Notes: generated by a model from the sequence alone, not told the origin. A DNA stretch of 64,000 nucleotides from an uncultured Acinetobacter sp. (GCA_913777945.1 CAJYTY010000005.1:62001-126000); one strand, 5' to 3'; counted from the stretch's first letter, positions 1-8,243 are shown. Numbers and translations are program-made.

Positions 1-6
1 CAGACG

Positions 7-27
7 GGCGGCATCCATGCCGCCTTT
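7..27 (+). terminator. Hairpin, possible terminator of an upstream gene
   Basis: Stem arms GGCGGCAT (7-14) and ATGCCGCC (17-24) form an 8-bp hairpin, followed only by a short T run (25-27). It probably ends a gene lying before the window. The weak U-tract lowers confidence. Nothing else is recognisable in 28-206 apart from the promoter region of the next gene. Confidence 0.4.
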
Positions 28-206
28 GCACAAGCTAATTTTTTCAAAAATTTAGTTTTGGGTTTACGCCAATAAATATTTTCAAGCGTTGTGGTTTGGG
101 GCAAGGCATATCTCATTCTTTGCAAACATAATCCAAAAAATCAGACAAAGATAAAAAGTCGGCTATGTTAAAATCAATCTAATGCGGATGACAAAACAGC
201 ATAAAA

Positions 207-1055
207 ATGACTGACGTAGATTTTAAACTGGGTTTACTGATTGAGCCTGAAGAACTTGTACCTTATTTAGGACATGAGCTGATTCGTGTCGTTGATTTAA
301 GCCGAGCATCGGTTTATGAACAATTGCATATTCCTCATGCCATTCATTTACAGCCTAAATTCTTGGTTGCACAGCATGAACAGGCGAATGGGATATTACC
401 TGATCTAGCAGGTTTACAAGCTCTCGTCGAAAAATTAAATATTTCATCTCAACATCATATTGTCGTTTATGACGATGAAGGTGGGGCGTGGGCAGGGCGT
501 TTAATCTGGAATTTACATTGTCTTGGTTTTAACCGCACCAGTTTGATTAATGGTGGGATTCATGCTTGGTTGGGGGCAGGCTTACCAACCACAGCAGATA
601 TAGATAAATTTATCCCTGTGAATGAGCTTGTGCAAGTTAATTTGAATAGCTTGCAACAGTATCGAGTTGAATACAATGAATTACTTCAGCAGGTTCAAGA
701 ACAGAATATTCAGCTCTGGGATTGTCGCACTAATGAAGAATATACTGGACTACGTTTAGCTGCGCGACGCGGTGGTCACATCCCAAATGCATTGCATTTT
801 GAATGGAGTACTGCCCTAAACCGTGAAAATCATCTAAAATTACACCCACTTGAACGCACTCAACAACGTTTAGAACAATTAGGCTTTAATTTACAACAAC
901 CTGTGGTGGTGTATTGTCAGTCACATCATCGTTCGGGTTTGGCGTATATATTGGCAAGATTGCTCAATTGGCAAGTCAGAGCCTACGATGGTGCGTGGAG
1001 TGAATGGGGCAATCGCCTCGATAGTCCTATTATTTCAGGGGAGTCACCGTCTTGA
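207..1055 (+). CDS. Sulfurtransferase (two-domain rhodanese)
   Basis: 282-residue cytosolic protein with two tandem rhodanese domains (about 10-130 and 150-275), the layout of thiosulfate/3-mercaptopyruvate sulfurtransferases. The C-terminal domain carries the catalytic-loop cysteine C237 in CQSHHRSG after a hydrophobic strand (VVVY). The equivalent position of the N-terminal domain (VVYDDEGG) has no cysteine, as expected for the structural domain. The loop differs from the CGTGVTAC-type loop of E. coli SseA, so the sulfur donor cannot be inferred. The ATG start gives a full-length family protein. The gene overlaps psd by 4 bp (TTGA), indicating an operon. Confidence 0.88.
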   Translation: MTDVDFKLGLLIEPEELVPYLGHELIRVVDLSRASVYEQLHIPHAIHLQPKFLVAQHEQANGILPDLAGLQALVEKLNISSQHHIVVYDDEGGAWAGRLIWNLHCLGFNRTSLINGGIHAWLGAGLPTTADIDKFIPVNELVQVNLNSLQQYRVEYNELLQQVQEQNIQLWDCRTNEEYTGLRLAARRGGHIPNALHFEWSTALNRENHLKLHPLERTQQRLEQLGFNLQQPVVVYCQSHHRSGLAYILARLLNWQVRAYDGAWSEWGNRLDSPIISGESPS

Positions 1056-1903
1056 GTTTTTCAGCAGATTTAAAAAAACAACTTTTTATCAAAGCACAAA
1101 ATTTAGTACCGCAACATCAACTGAGCCGTGTTATTGGCAAAGTTGCCGCAAGTGAAAATGTTTTGGTGAAAACTGCTGTGATTCAAGCATTCAAAGCAAA
1201 ATATGGCATTGATATGAGCATTGCCGAACAAACTAATCCGAATCAATATAAATCATTTAATGAATTTTTCACTCGTGCATTAAAACAAGGTGTACGTGGT
1301 GTAGATGAACAAGCGGATAGTATTGTTTGCCCTGCGGATGGTGCGATTTCACAGTTAGGTAAAATTGAAGCAGGTGATATTTTTCAGGCCAAAGGTCAAA
1401 GCTTTTCTGTAGAGAAATTAATTGGCGATCCACAACTGGCAAAACCATTTATTGATGGTGAGTTTGCAACAGTCTATTTGTCACCGAAAGATTATCATCG
1501 TGTACATATGCCATTTGCAGGTACATTGACTGAAACTTTATATATCCCAGGTGAGTTGTTCTCAGTCAACCAAACCACGGCTGAAAATGTACCAGGTTTG
1601 TTTGCACGTAATGAGCGTATGGTATGTTTGTTTGATACTGAACTTGGTCGTATGGCGGTGGTCTTAGTCGGTGCAATGATTGTGGCAGGCATTGAAACTG
1701 TTGCAACGGGTAAAGTAAAACCAACAGGTCGTGTTGAATTACAACATCACCAAATGCAGTTAGATAAAGGGGCTGAGTTAGGTCGTTTCTATTTAGGTTC
1801 TACTGCTGTAGTCTTATTTGAAAAAGATAAAATGGTGTGGGAAGAGCAGTTTAAAGCCAATTCAACTGTAGTAATGGGTGAGCGTTTAGGTCATTCGATT
1901 TAA
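1052..1903 (+). CDS. psd: Phosphatidylserine decarboxylase proenzyme
   Basis: Converts phosphatidylserine to phosphatidylethanolamine at the inner membrane. The 283-residue protein has the family core: the PADG segment near residue 95, DYHRVHMP around 150, and the self-cleavage motif LGST at about 248-251, where the serine becomes the pyruvoyl group. The start is TTG, overlapping the TGA of the rhodanese gene, so translation is probably coupled. No other in-frame start fits the length. A strong terminator follows the stop. Confidence 0.95.
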   Translation: MSFSADLKKQLFIKAQNLVPQHQLSRVIGKVAASENVLVKTAVIQAFKAKYGIDMSIAEQTNPNQYKSFNEFFTRALKQGVRGVDEQADSIVCPADGAISQLGKIEAGDIFQAKGQSFSVEKLIGDPQLAKPFIDGEFATVYLSPKDYHRVHMPFAGTLTETLYIPGELFSVNQTTAENVPGLFARNERMVCLFDTELGRMAVVLVGAMIVAGIETVATGKVKPTGRVELQHHQMQLDKGAELGRFYLGSTAVVLFEKDKMVWEEQFKANSTVVMGERLGHSI

Positions 1904-1920
1904 TTCAGAATTGAGTTAAA

Positions 1921-1950
1921 AAAGCCCCGGAATTAGGGGCTTTTTTTATT
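1921..1950. terminator. Bidirectional intrinsic terminator psd / ADP-ribosylglycohydrolase
   Basis: Arms AAAGCCCC (1921-1928) and GGGGCTTT (1936-1943) with T-rich flanks on both strands. It lies between two convergent genes and can serve both. Confidence 0.85.
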
Positions 1951-1951
1951 A

Positions 1952-2794
1952 CTATGAATCGTGCAGTAACTTCATTAGATCTTTATCTAAATTCGTTAGA
2001 AAAGATATTCCATATTTGTCTTCTTTTAACATCTGAAAAAGGTGATTTGGTAAATCGTTCTTATATTCTGAAAAGCATGTTGCTAGTCCTATAGCGATAG
2101 ATGCAACACTATCCGTATCTCCACCCAATTCAATGCATGCTTTCAAGAGTGAGCTCATTGATTCATATTTTAATAAACAGCTAAAAGCTGCGCTAACGGT
2201 ATCATATGCACTTAAAGAAACTCTTTCTTGCCAATTAAAATTCCATTCATTAAAGCCTTCATCTTCTAAGAAACTTTCCAATTCTGATAATGTGCCTCTC
2301 TCTTGTAAACCATAATATGCCGCTAAAGCTACAGCACAACTCGAGGATATTCCTAACCTAGTATTATGCGTAATTTGTGCTTGCAGTGTGGCAAAAGTAA
2401 CAACATCACTTTTATTTTTTAAAAATCCGATAGGTACTGAACGCATAGCAGCACCGTTTCTTTCACTAGTTGATATCAGCCTATTAAGTAATTCTTTCCC
2501 TGAACTAACTTGGGTTAACAAATTATAAAAGCCTTCGGAATACCCAAACCTAATATCTCTTTTGAAAGATTCTAAAAACTTGGCAGCTATATTTTCTTTA
2601 TTCCATTCTTTTCCTGACAAGATAAATTCTGCTATAGCAATTGACATTTGAGTATCATCTGTATATTTACCTGAGATATCATATAGCTCATGTTTACAAT
2701 AAGATTCTAAGTTATTATGAATACTGATTTTTTCTATGGCACAAAATTCGAATCCTGCACCATATGCATCTGCAATAGCTATTTCAGTTAACAC
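1952..2794 (-). CDS. ADP-ribosylglycohydrolase (DraG/ARH-like) family protein
   Basis: 280 residues with the two metal-binding signatures of the family: YTDDTQMSIA near residue 45 and GGDTDSVASIAIG near residue 225. The family removes ADP-ribose from protein or nucleic-acid targets using two Mg ions. The start is GTG, with an AGAGG ribosome-binding site about 10 bases upstream. The N-terminus begins inside the usual 'GDALG' motif (here ADAYGAG) and is a little shorter than in most relatives. No ADP-ribosyltransferase is nearby, so the partner is unknown. It looks more AT-rich than the flanking housekeeping genes and may be an accessory gene. The family call is firm; the substrate is unknown. 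Confidence 0.82.
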   Translation of the reverse strand: MLTEIAIADAYGAGFEFCAIEKISIHNNLESYCKHELYDISGKYTDDTQMSIAIAEFILSGKEWNKENIAAKFLESFKRDIRFGYSEGFYNLLTQVSSGKELLNRLISTSERNGAAMRSVPIGFLKNKSDVVTFATLQAQITHNTRLGISSSCAVALAAYYGLQERGTLSELESFLEDEGFNEWNFNWQERVSLSAYDTVSAAFSCLLKYESMSSLLKACIELGGDTDSVASIAIGLATCFSEYKNDLPNHLFQMLKEDKYGISFLTNLDKDLMKLLHDS

Positions 2795-3099
2795 GAAAAT
2801 GTATCCTCTTTTAGATATATTTTAATCAGTTATTAGAAGCTACGTATACAACTTCATTTACAATATTTTATTTAAATGTATGGAGTAAAAATACATTTCT
2901 AAGTCTTACTTTGAAAAAGTATGTTGAATAATTCTTGCGATACAATGGCTCTTTAGAAAATAATTTGATTAAAAATCAGATAAAGAAATTTTTTAAGTTT
3001 AATTACTTTATCATTAAATAACTTAAGCACACTACATACTTTAAAAGGATTCTTATCTCGCATAAGTAAACTTTATTTAATCTATGAACTAAAATGCTC

Positions 3100-3117
3100 T
3101 GTACGCTTTTTCTTACA
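3100..3117 (+). promoter_or_regulatory. GacA-box-like upstream activating sequence (Rsm-like RNA 1)
   Basis: TGTACG-CTTTTT-CTTACA matches the GacA box TGTAAG-N6-CTTACA at 11 of 12 fixed positions. A -10-like TAATAT lies at 3162-3167, exactly 44 bases after the box. The same 44-base spacing separates an identical box from a TAATAT at 4522-4589, although the sequence between box and -10 is not conserved. The box centre falls about 65 bases before the predicted start, where GacA boxes of rsm genes usually sit. Confidence 0.75.
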
Positions 3118-3173
3118 CCAATTCCAGTCAATGACCCATATCCGTACCCATCTAAATCACCTAATATGGGCTC

Positions 3174-3301
3174 ATCGGGAACAGGAAGTTCCAAAACATA
3201 AAACAAAAATGATAAGTTTGAGCATCAGGACGTGAGGTAGGACAGGAGTTATACCTAAAGTGCGAAATACGAAAAAGCCCGACAGGATGTCGGGCTTTTT
3301 C
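3174..3301 (+). ncRNA. RsmX/Y/Z (CsrB)-like regulatory RNA, copy 1
   Basis: No protein is needed to explain this conserved block. From the predicted start it contains four hairpins with GGA in the loop: GGAAC/GTTCC around AGGAA (3178-3192), CAT/GTG around CAGGAC (3223-3234), AGGTA...TACCT with inner GAC[AGGA]GTT (3235-3256), and an intrinsic terminator GCCCGACA/TGTCGGGC with GGA at its tip (3272-3300) followed by T5. CAGGAAG, CAGGACG and CAGGATG match the CsrB repeat CAGGA(U/A/C)G. Length (about 128 nt) fits Pseudomonas Rsm RNAs, which sequester RsmA/CsrA. Function is inferred from motif and structure. The terminator also serves the convergent LysR gene. Confidence 0.78.
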
Positions 3302-3326
3302 ATTTGATCTGAAACTCAGTAAGTTT

Positions 3327-4235
3327 CTAAAAGTTCATCTGCTTAGCATTGTAATAAGCATGAATAGCATCTGCACAACTGTTAATGATTGGGTCTTCAT
3401 CCTTTTTCCAGATTAATTTGACTTCACTCAATGCGTTTTCATCGTGAATGGGAATGAGTCTGACATTATTTGGAAGAATCACTTTAAATTCCTCAGGTAC
3501 GATACAAATGCCAAAACCATTCGCGACTAACTCCAGTTGAGACCTCTTTCTCGAATAGATTTTGGTTCTTTTGGGAGTAAAACCATTAACCAAACATAAA
3601 TTAGCTGCCAGATAGCTTAACCCACCACGTCCTTTATGAGGCACAGAAACAAAATTAAGTTGTGCTAACTCTCGAATCGTCACACTTTCTTTTTCATAGA
3701 AAAAGGAGTCTGAGCTATGAGCAGCAACGTATAAAGGGGCAGTGTATAAACTGATCGAATTTACATCATTTAGATTGTGATAAATCGGCGGGCGAATAAA
3801 GCCCAAGTCAATGCTGCCATTTAATAAATATTCGAGCTGTAGTTCAGATGATAAAGTATTCATTTCAATATCAATCAAATGTGTATCACACAACTGCTCA
3901 AAGATTTCGAGCTTATTTTGATCAAGCACAATACTACTAGAATGTGCGATTTTAATAATTCTCCCTTCACCGCGACTAATACTTTGAGCACTCACAATCG
4001 AGCTTTTTAAATGATCAAGATTGGTCTTTAAGCTTTTATATAGTGCTTCACCTGCAGGGGTGAGCCTTATTTTTTTCTCTGAGCGATCAAAAATTTCAAA
4101 GCCCAGTTCTTCTTCTAAATTTTTAATTTGCCTGCTGAGAGCTGATTGGGCAATAAAAAGCTTTTCTGACGCTGCAATAAAGCCACCAGTTTCAACAATC
4201 GTGATTAGATAATTGAATTGTTTTAATGTCCACAT
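3327..4235 (-). CDS. LysR-family transcriptional regulator
   Basis: 302 residues with an N-terminal winged helix-turn-helix (about 1-60; AASEKLFIAQSALSRQIKNL is the recognition region) and a periplasmic-binding-like effector domain (about 90-295). LysR proteins usually control a divergent gene. Here the only divergent ORF is the 41-residue membrane peptide at 4332-4457. It ends 26 bases from the terminator of Rsm-like RNA 1. It is not closely similar to the second LysR at 4724-5617, so the two sRNA+LysR blocks are not a plain tandem duplication. Its target is not evident. Confidence 0.88.
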   Translation of the reverse strand: MWTLKQFNYLITIVETGGFIAASEKLFIAQSALSRQIKNLEEELGFEIFDRSEKKIRLTPAGEALYKSLKTNLDHLKSSIVSAQSISRGEGRIIKIAHSSSIVLDQNKLEIFEQLCDTHLIDIEMNTLSSELQLEYLLNGSIDLGFIRPPIYHNLNDVNSISLYTAPLYVAAHSSDSFFYEKESVTIRELAQLNFVSVPHKGRGGLSYLAANLCLVNGFTPKRTKIYSRKRSQLELVANGFGICIVPEEFKVILPNNVRLIPIHDENALSEVKLIWKKDEDPIINSCADAIHAYYNAKQMNF

Positions 4236-4331
4236 ATCTCAAAATTAGATCATTGCTTGTTTTTTCTATATTAGATTAGATGGTAAAAATCTTATACCTT
4301 TTTCATAGATTCTTTATTTGAGTAACTGAAG

Positions 4332-4457
4332 ATGACCATGACAAAGAAAATATTAATATTGATCGCTTTTGTTATCATTTGTCTACTCGCTCAAAGCTAT
4401 GATGCTTATATGGGAATGACGAGTTCAATAGATCATATGAATTTATTGGGTGATTAA
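4332..4457 (+). CDS. Possible 41-residue single-pass membrane peptide
   Basis: The ORF starts MTMTKKILIL, continues with about 14 hydrophobic residues (ILIAFVIICLLA) and a polar tail (QSYDAYMGMTSS...), and ends with TAA. It is divergent from the LysR gene, which is typical of a LysR target. The ribosome-binding site is weak (TGAAG); an in-frame ATG six bases downstream could also be used. No family recognised. It could be chance, although the signal-anchor layout and position argue for a real small gene. Confidence 0.42.
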   Translation: MTMTKKILILIAFVIICLLAQSYDAYMGMTSSIDHMNLLGD

Positions 4458-4521
4458 CAGCATTCATTTAAGTTCAAGCTTAGATTTAATCTATTTGATA
4501 AATTGATCTAAGATTTAATCA

Positions 4522-4539
4522 TGTACGCTTTTTCTTACA
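4522..4539 (+). promoter_or_regulatory. GacA-box-like upstream activating sequence (Rsm-like RNA 2)
   Basis: Identical 18-base element to that at 3100-3117 (TGTACG-N6-CTTACA). The TAATAT -10-like element is at 4584-4589, again exactly 44 bases downstream, with an unrelated spacer sequence. Conservation limited to box, spacing and -10 is what a shared activator would impose. Confidence 0.75.
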
Positions 4540-4595
4540 TTGATTAAGGTGAATATCCCATTTGCAGCTTTAATTGAATTGTCTAATATCAATTC

Positions 4596-4726
4596 ATCAG
4601 GAACAGGAAGTTCCAAAACATAAAACAAGAATGATAAGTTTGTGCATCAGGATGTGAGGTATGACAGGAGTTGTACCTAGTGAAAGGAATATGAAAAAAG
4701 CTCGACAGGATGTCGGGCTTTTTTTA
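4596..4726 (+). ncRNA. RsmX/Y/Z (CsrB)-like regulatory RNA, copy 2
   Basis: Paralogue of the RNA at 3174-3301. The same hairpins appear: GGAAC/GTTCC around AGGAA (4600-4614), CAT/GTG around CAGGAT (4645-4656), AGGTA/TACCT enclosing GAC[AGGA]GTT (4657-4678), and the terminator GCTCGACA/TGTCGGGC with GGA at its tip (4694-4725). Differences from copy 1 keep the fold: loop CAGGAC becomes CAGGAU (still a CsrA-type site), a G.A mismatch in the third hairpin becomes U.G, and one terminator pair becomes a wobble. A sixth GGA lies in AAAGGAAT. Its U-tract overlaps the stop codon of the convergent LysR gene. Confidence 0.78.
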
Positions 4727-5617
4727 TTCGATTTGAATTTGTTTTGCCCAAAACTCAATAAGAAATTGCAGAGATTGGCTGAGCGGTTTGTAGCTTGGCC
4801 AAATCGCATGAATTGGCATATCTAACCCATTGGTCGTATCACTAAATGCTAAACGAGCTAAACTTTGCTGGTTAAAATGCTCTTTCACAATAGAAAGGGG
4901 AAAATTTCCCCAACCTAATCCTTGCTCGACCATCTGAATTGCCATCGACAAATTATCAGTCGTCCAATAGGTTTCAGAAACCAGAATGCGTGGATCCGGT
5001 AAAGCATAATGTTTACTCGCCACAATAATTTGTCTTAATTCAGACAGCGTGGTGAGTTCATTGCGCTGCTGCTCTTTCAATTTCTGTGCATTGTAGGGTG
5101 AAATGGCTGCTACAAACTTTTCCATCGCTAATAATCGAAAACGTTGGTTTGTATCAATACTTGAAGAACTATAAGCAACATATAAGTCAATTTCATTTTT
5201 TTCTAGGCGCTCTTTTAATTCTTGTTGAGGTGCTGAAACCATTTCAATATTGAGTAGTGGATAACGTTGAATCAGTTGTTCAATTCCCGCCAATAAAAAC
5301 TTTTGGTTGACGTCTGCAGCAACCCCAATCGAAATATCAGTTTCGAGTCCCATCGAAAGCTCGCTTAAATGCATTTCAAGTTGGCGCATTTTGGTGACAA
5401 TTAATCGAGCATGCGGTTCAATTGAAAGAGCGATTTTGGTAGGGGCGAGATGATTTTTACTGCGCTCAAATAATTTTAAATTCAATTCAGCTTCTAGGTT
5501 CGCAATCGCCATGCTGACAGCCGAGGGCACTCGATTCAAGGCACGTGCCGCTGCGGAAAAATTACCACGATCAATAATTTCAAGAATCAATTCTAACTGA
5601 TCACTGCTGAGCTTCAT
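4724..5617 (-). CDS. LysR-family regulator, AceR-like
   Basis: 297 residues: N-terminal helix-turn-helix (NFSAAARALNRVPSAVSMAIANLE, about 18-41) and a C-terminal effector domain. It is divergent from an aceI-type PACE efflux gene. In A. baumannii the LysR activator AceR is divergent from aceI and responds to chlorhexidine, so this is probably its counterpart (context inference). Its leader mRNA can fold a hairpin that holds the ribosome-binding site (see 5617-5633). The stop codon lies in the U-tract of Rsm-like RNA 2, whose hairpin probably also terminates this gene. Confidence 0.82.
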   Translation of the reverse strand: MKLSSDQLELILEIIDRGNFSAAARALNRVPSAVSMAIANLEAELNLKLFERSKNHLAPTKIALSIEPHARLIVTKMRQLEMHLSELSMGLETDISIGVAADVNQKFLLAGIEQLIQRYPLLNIEMVSAPQQELKERLEKNEIDLYVAYSSSSIDTNQRFRLLAMEKFVAAISPYNAQKLKEQQRNELTTLSELRQIIVASKHYALPDPRILVSETYWTTDNLSMAIQMVEQGLGWGNFPLSIVKEHFNQQSLARLAFSDTTNGLDMPIHAIWPSYKPLSQSLQFLIEFWAKQIQIE

Positions 5618-5633
5618 GACAATTTCCTTGTCA
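5617..5633 (-). promoter_or_regulatory. Inverted repeat over the RBS/start of the AceR-like gene
   Basis: TGACAA-N5-TTGTCA. On the aceR-like transcript it forms a 6-bp hairpin with loop GGAAA. The loop contains the ribosome-binding site and the 3' arm ends in the A of the AUG. As DNA it could be a LysR autoregulatory site; as RNA it resembles a GGA-in-loop CsrA/RsmA site. Confidence 0.45.
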
Positions 5634-5711
5634 GTAAATCTGATGATGATTGACTTTTTTTATCAAATTTAAAGCGTAAAATCCACTCATTATTGATTTT
5701 AAGGCGTGGTC

Positions 5712-6152
5712 ATGCAAGGAACCAAGAGAAGAGTCACCTACGTATTTTTCTATGAAGTTTTTAGCTTTTTCATCTGTGCGATGGTGCTGGCTGTACTTTC
5801 GGATACAAGCATAAGTCATACAGGACCTTTGTCGATCTTGATTGCTTTGATCGCAGTGACGATAAATTACTTTTATAACCATGTATTTGAGATGTGGGAA
5901 AAAAAGCAGATCTCCAAAAAACGCACAGTAATGAGACGGGTAGTACATGCCATCGGCTTTCAGATTGTCTTAGTGATGATTTTGATTCCACTGATTGCAT
6001 GGTGGATGCAGATTAGTTTAATAAAAGCATTTTTGTTAGATTTCAGCCTGATGGTTCTGATACCTTGTTATACCTTTGTTTATAATTATCTTTTCGACCA
6101 TATTTTTGGTTTACCCAGTCATTTGGTGGAGTCGAAAACTGTATCTGTTTAA
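5712..6152 (+). CDS. aceI: PACE-family biocide efflux transporter (AceI-like)
   Basis: 146-residue inner-membrane protein made of two tandem bacterial transmembrane pairs, giving four helices. Each repeat starts with an R-R/basic motif (RRVTYVFFYE; RRVVHAIGFQ) and ends with N-x-x-x-(D/E)H-(V/I)F. PACE proteins expel chlorhexidine, acriflavine and short diamines with proton exchange. I chose ATG 5712 over the upstream GTG 5706 because AAGG (5701-5704) is well spaced from it, and because it places the membrane-embedded glutamate at residue 15, as in AceI (Glu15). It is divergent from a LysR gene, the known aceI-aceR arrangement. A terminator follows. Confidence 0.88.
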   Translation: MQGTKRRVTYVFFYEVFSFFICAMVLAVLSDTSISHTGPLSILIALIAVTINYFYNHVFEMWEKKQISKKRTVMRRVVHAIGFQIVLVMILIPLIAWWMQISLIKAFLLDFSLMVLIPCYTFVYNYLFDHIFGLPSHLVESKTVSV

Positions 6153-6220
6153 GTCATTCCTTCATTTGAAATATATTTTTATCTATGTGTTATTGATCTC
6201 AAAATCACAGAATTATTTGA

Positions 6221-6250
6221 AAAAAGAGCGTATTTATATACGCTCTTTTT
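6221..6250. terminator. Bidirectional intrinsic terminator
   Basis: AGAGCGTAT/ATACGCTCT stem with a TTAT loop, A5 before and T5 after. It lies between convergent aceI and the DUF2147 gene. Confidence 0.85.
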
Positions 6251-6290
6251 GATGGATTTTTAATCTAATTTTGAAAGAGAGATTTCTAAT

Positions 6291-6755
6291 TTAGAGACGA
6301 ATCCACGTCATATTTCTAAACGTATTATTATTCGAGTTTTTAGCATTTATCGTGAGCATTTTACCTGTTTTGCTTAAACGCGCATTCAAACTATATTTAT
6401 ATCCATCATAAGGATTGATCCATACACCTTGTCCAAATTCTTCATTTAGATTCAGCATTTTAAGATTACTCAGTACTTCCATACCAATAATCGGCTGATT
6501 TTTTAAAGCACCAGTACAAGGGGTGCATAGTGTAGGAATCGCCTCTTTGCCTTGAGGGTACATTTTCACAATGACAGCACTGTATTGTTCAGTTTTAGAA
6601 TTACGTCTGATCACAATATCAGATAGATAAGAACCACTCCGTTCATCTACCACTTTCCAAGTGCCGATCAATGGATCAGTGGGCATTGCGATCGCTGAAA
6701 ATGAACTACTTAAGCCTAGGAGAAAGGCGAAACTACGAAAGAAATGAGAATTCAT
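6291..6755 (-). CDS. DUF2147 secreted protein
   Basis: 154 residues with an N-terminal signal peptide (cleavage likely after ...SAIA, near residue 23) and a DUF2147 domain opening with LIGTWKVVDERSG and closing with TWIRL. A CTPC pair sits near residue 79. A paralogue with a CSKC pair and the same TWIRxx ending lies at 40755-41192. The family is a small periplasmic beta-barrel of unknown role. Single gene, no clear operon partner. Confidence 0.8.
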   Translation of the reverse strand: MNSHFFRSFAFLLGLSSSFSAIAMPTDPLIGTWKVVDERSGSYLSDIVIRRNSKTEQYSAVIVKMYPQGKEAIPTLCTPCTGALKNQPIIGMEVLSNLKMLNLNEEFGQGVWINPYDGYKYSLNARLSKTGKMLTINAKNSNNNTFRNMTWIRL

Positions 6756-6852
6756 AAAATATATTACGTCTAAAGAGGAATGTGTGAGCGGTGAAATTAA
6801 TCAAAATATTATTATATTATTATTGTAATTAAATTGTAATATCAAATATTTA

Positions 6853-6871
6853 GGGAGCAATTTTAGCTCCC
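6853..6871 (-). terminator. Hairpin after phoR
   Basis: GGGAGC/GCTCCC around AATTTTA, located just past the phoR stop. The U-tract on the minus strand is poor, so termination may be partial. Confidence 0.5.
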
Positions 6872-6876
6872 TTTAT

Positions 6877-8235
6877 TTAGCCTATACGATACAAACGTTC
6901 TTTGGGAAAGACAGCGGTAAAGGTTGAGCCTTCGTTTTCTTTAGAGCTAATTTCTAAATGGGCGCCATGTTGCATTAACACATGTTTGACGATTGCTAAG
7001 CCTAAACCTGTGCCCCCTGTCTGACGGCTACGTGCGCTGTCAACACGATAAAAACGCTCAGTTAAACGGGGCAGATGTTTTGGATTAATGCCAATCCCAT
7101 TGTCTTGTACGGTAAAGTAAGCGTGATCGCCATCTTCATGCCAGCCAATTGTAATAATGCCGCCTTTCGGTGTGTATTTAATTGCGTTGGTGATTAAATT
7201 ACTAAACGCACTGGCAATTTCCATATCAGAGCCGATTAAATCACAATGACTGTCGATATCTAAATTTAAAGTATGACCATAATCGAGATTATAAGCACGC
7301 GCATCATCAAATAATTGATTCATCAAATTTGCCATGTCAATAATTTGATTTTTTGCGACTTTTTTATTGTTTTCTAAATTGGATAAAAGCAATAAATCAT
7401 TCACCAATGCATTCATGCGTTTGGTTTGTGATTGCATTTGAGTGAAAGCACGTTTCCAGCGAGGAGTAATGTCATCTTGATCGATAAATGTTTCGATATA
7501 ACCACTCAGTACGGTGAGTGGTGTACGTAATTCATGAGAAATGTTGTCCACGAAGTCTTTACGCATTTGTTCAAGATTATGTACGCGAGTGGTGTCATAT
7601 GCCACCAATAAGCGGCTTTCGCCACCAAAACGAGTCAACTTCACTTGAACATATCGGTCTTCGTCCATTTGAGCCTGTAAACGGATACCATCAGGTGCTT
7701 GATCGATATGATTGAAATATTCAATAAAGCTAGGTTGACGCAAAATAGCCAGTAAATTACGTCCGCGATCCAAAGGATTGATGCCCAATAACTTCTCGGC
7801 AGCAGGATTCCACCATTCAATCTGATGTTGGTCATCAATCAAAACGACAGCTTCCGCTAATGCAACCAGAGATGATTGAGCACGATCAATCAAACCTACC
7901 ATTTCGGCTTGAACGATACGTTCTTGTCGCTGAGCTCGATAGACATTAAATAATAATGCACCCCAAATACCGCTTAGATTTGGGGGGACATCATAGGGAC
8001 GATTTGAAATCCACTCATTGACTAAATACAGTGAGCGGAGTTGGAGTATAAAAAAAACGACGAACGCGACAAAAATACAGCTCCAAAAGTATCCAACCCC
8101 GAATCCAATTAAGCTCGCAATCAATAAGAAAAAAAGTAGCAGTCTTAGATCTTGTTTTGCAAACGTCCATAAATTGCTGTGACGGAAACGTTGATGTTCA
8201 CGTGCCAATTCAGGGACGGGATAAGGTTCATACAT
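6877..8235 (-). CDS. phoR: Phosphate regulon sensor histidine kinase
   Basis: 452 residues. Two N-terminal membrane segments (about 30-50 and 52-68) with almost no periplasmic loop, a PAS domain (about 120-225), a HisKA dimerisation domain with phospho-acceptor H234 in NISHELRTPL, and a HATPase domain (N box LITNAIKYT, DNGIGI, GTGLGLAIV). This is the PhoR layout: it phosphorylates PhoB at low phosphate and is controlled through the Pst system. It lies 8 bases after phoB on the same strand (phoB-phoR operon). Confidence 0.93.
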   Translation of the reverse strand: MYEPYPVPELAREHQRFRHSNLWTFAKQDLRLLLFFLLIASLIGFGVGYFWSCIFVAFVVFFILQLRSLYLVNEWISNRPYDVPPNLSGIWGALLFNVYRAQRQERIVQAEMVGLIDRAQSSLVALAEAVVLIDDQHQIEWWNPAAEKLLGINPLDRGRNLLAILRQPSFIEYFNHIDQAPDGIRLQAQMDEDRYVQVKLTRFGGESRLLVAYDTTRVHNLEQMRKDFVDNISHELRTPLTVLSGYIETFIDQDDITPRWKRAFTQMQSQTKRMNALVNDLLLLSNLENNKKVAKNQIIDMANLMNQLFDDARAYNLDYGHTLNLDIDSHCDLIGSDMEIASAFSNLITNAIKYTPKGGIITIGWHEDGDHAYFTVQDNGIGINPKHLPRLTERFYRVDSARSRQTGGTGLGLAIVKHVLMQHGAHLEISSKENEGSTFTAVFPKERLYRIG

Positions 8236-8243
8236 AAAGGATT

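Noticed and set aside
3003..3206. 67-codon minus-strand ORF
   Set aside because: It lies across the GacA box, promoter and first hairpin of Rsm-like RNA 1, has no RBS, and copy 2 does not preserve the frame (there it is a different short ORF).
3100..4726. The two similar blocks as a mobile repeat (MITE) or segmental duplication
   Set aside because: No terminal inverted repeats or target duplications; the spacer between box and -10 is unrelated; the adjacent LysR genes are not close copies. Only functional elements are conserved.
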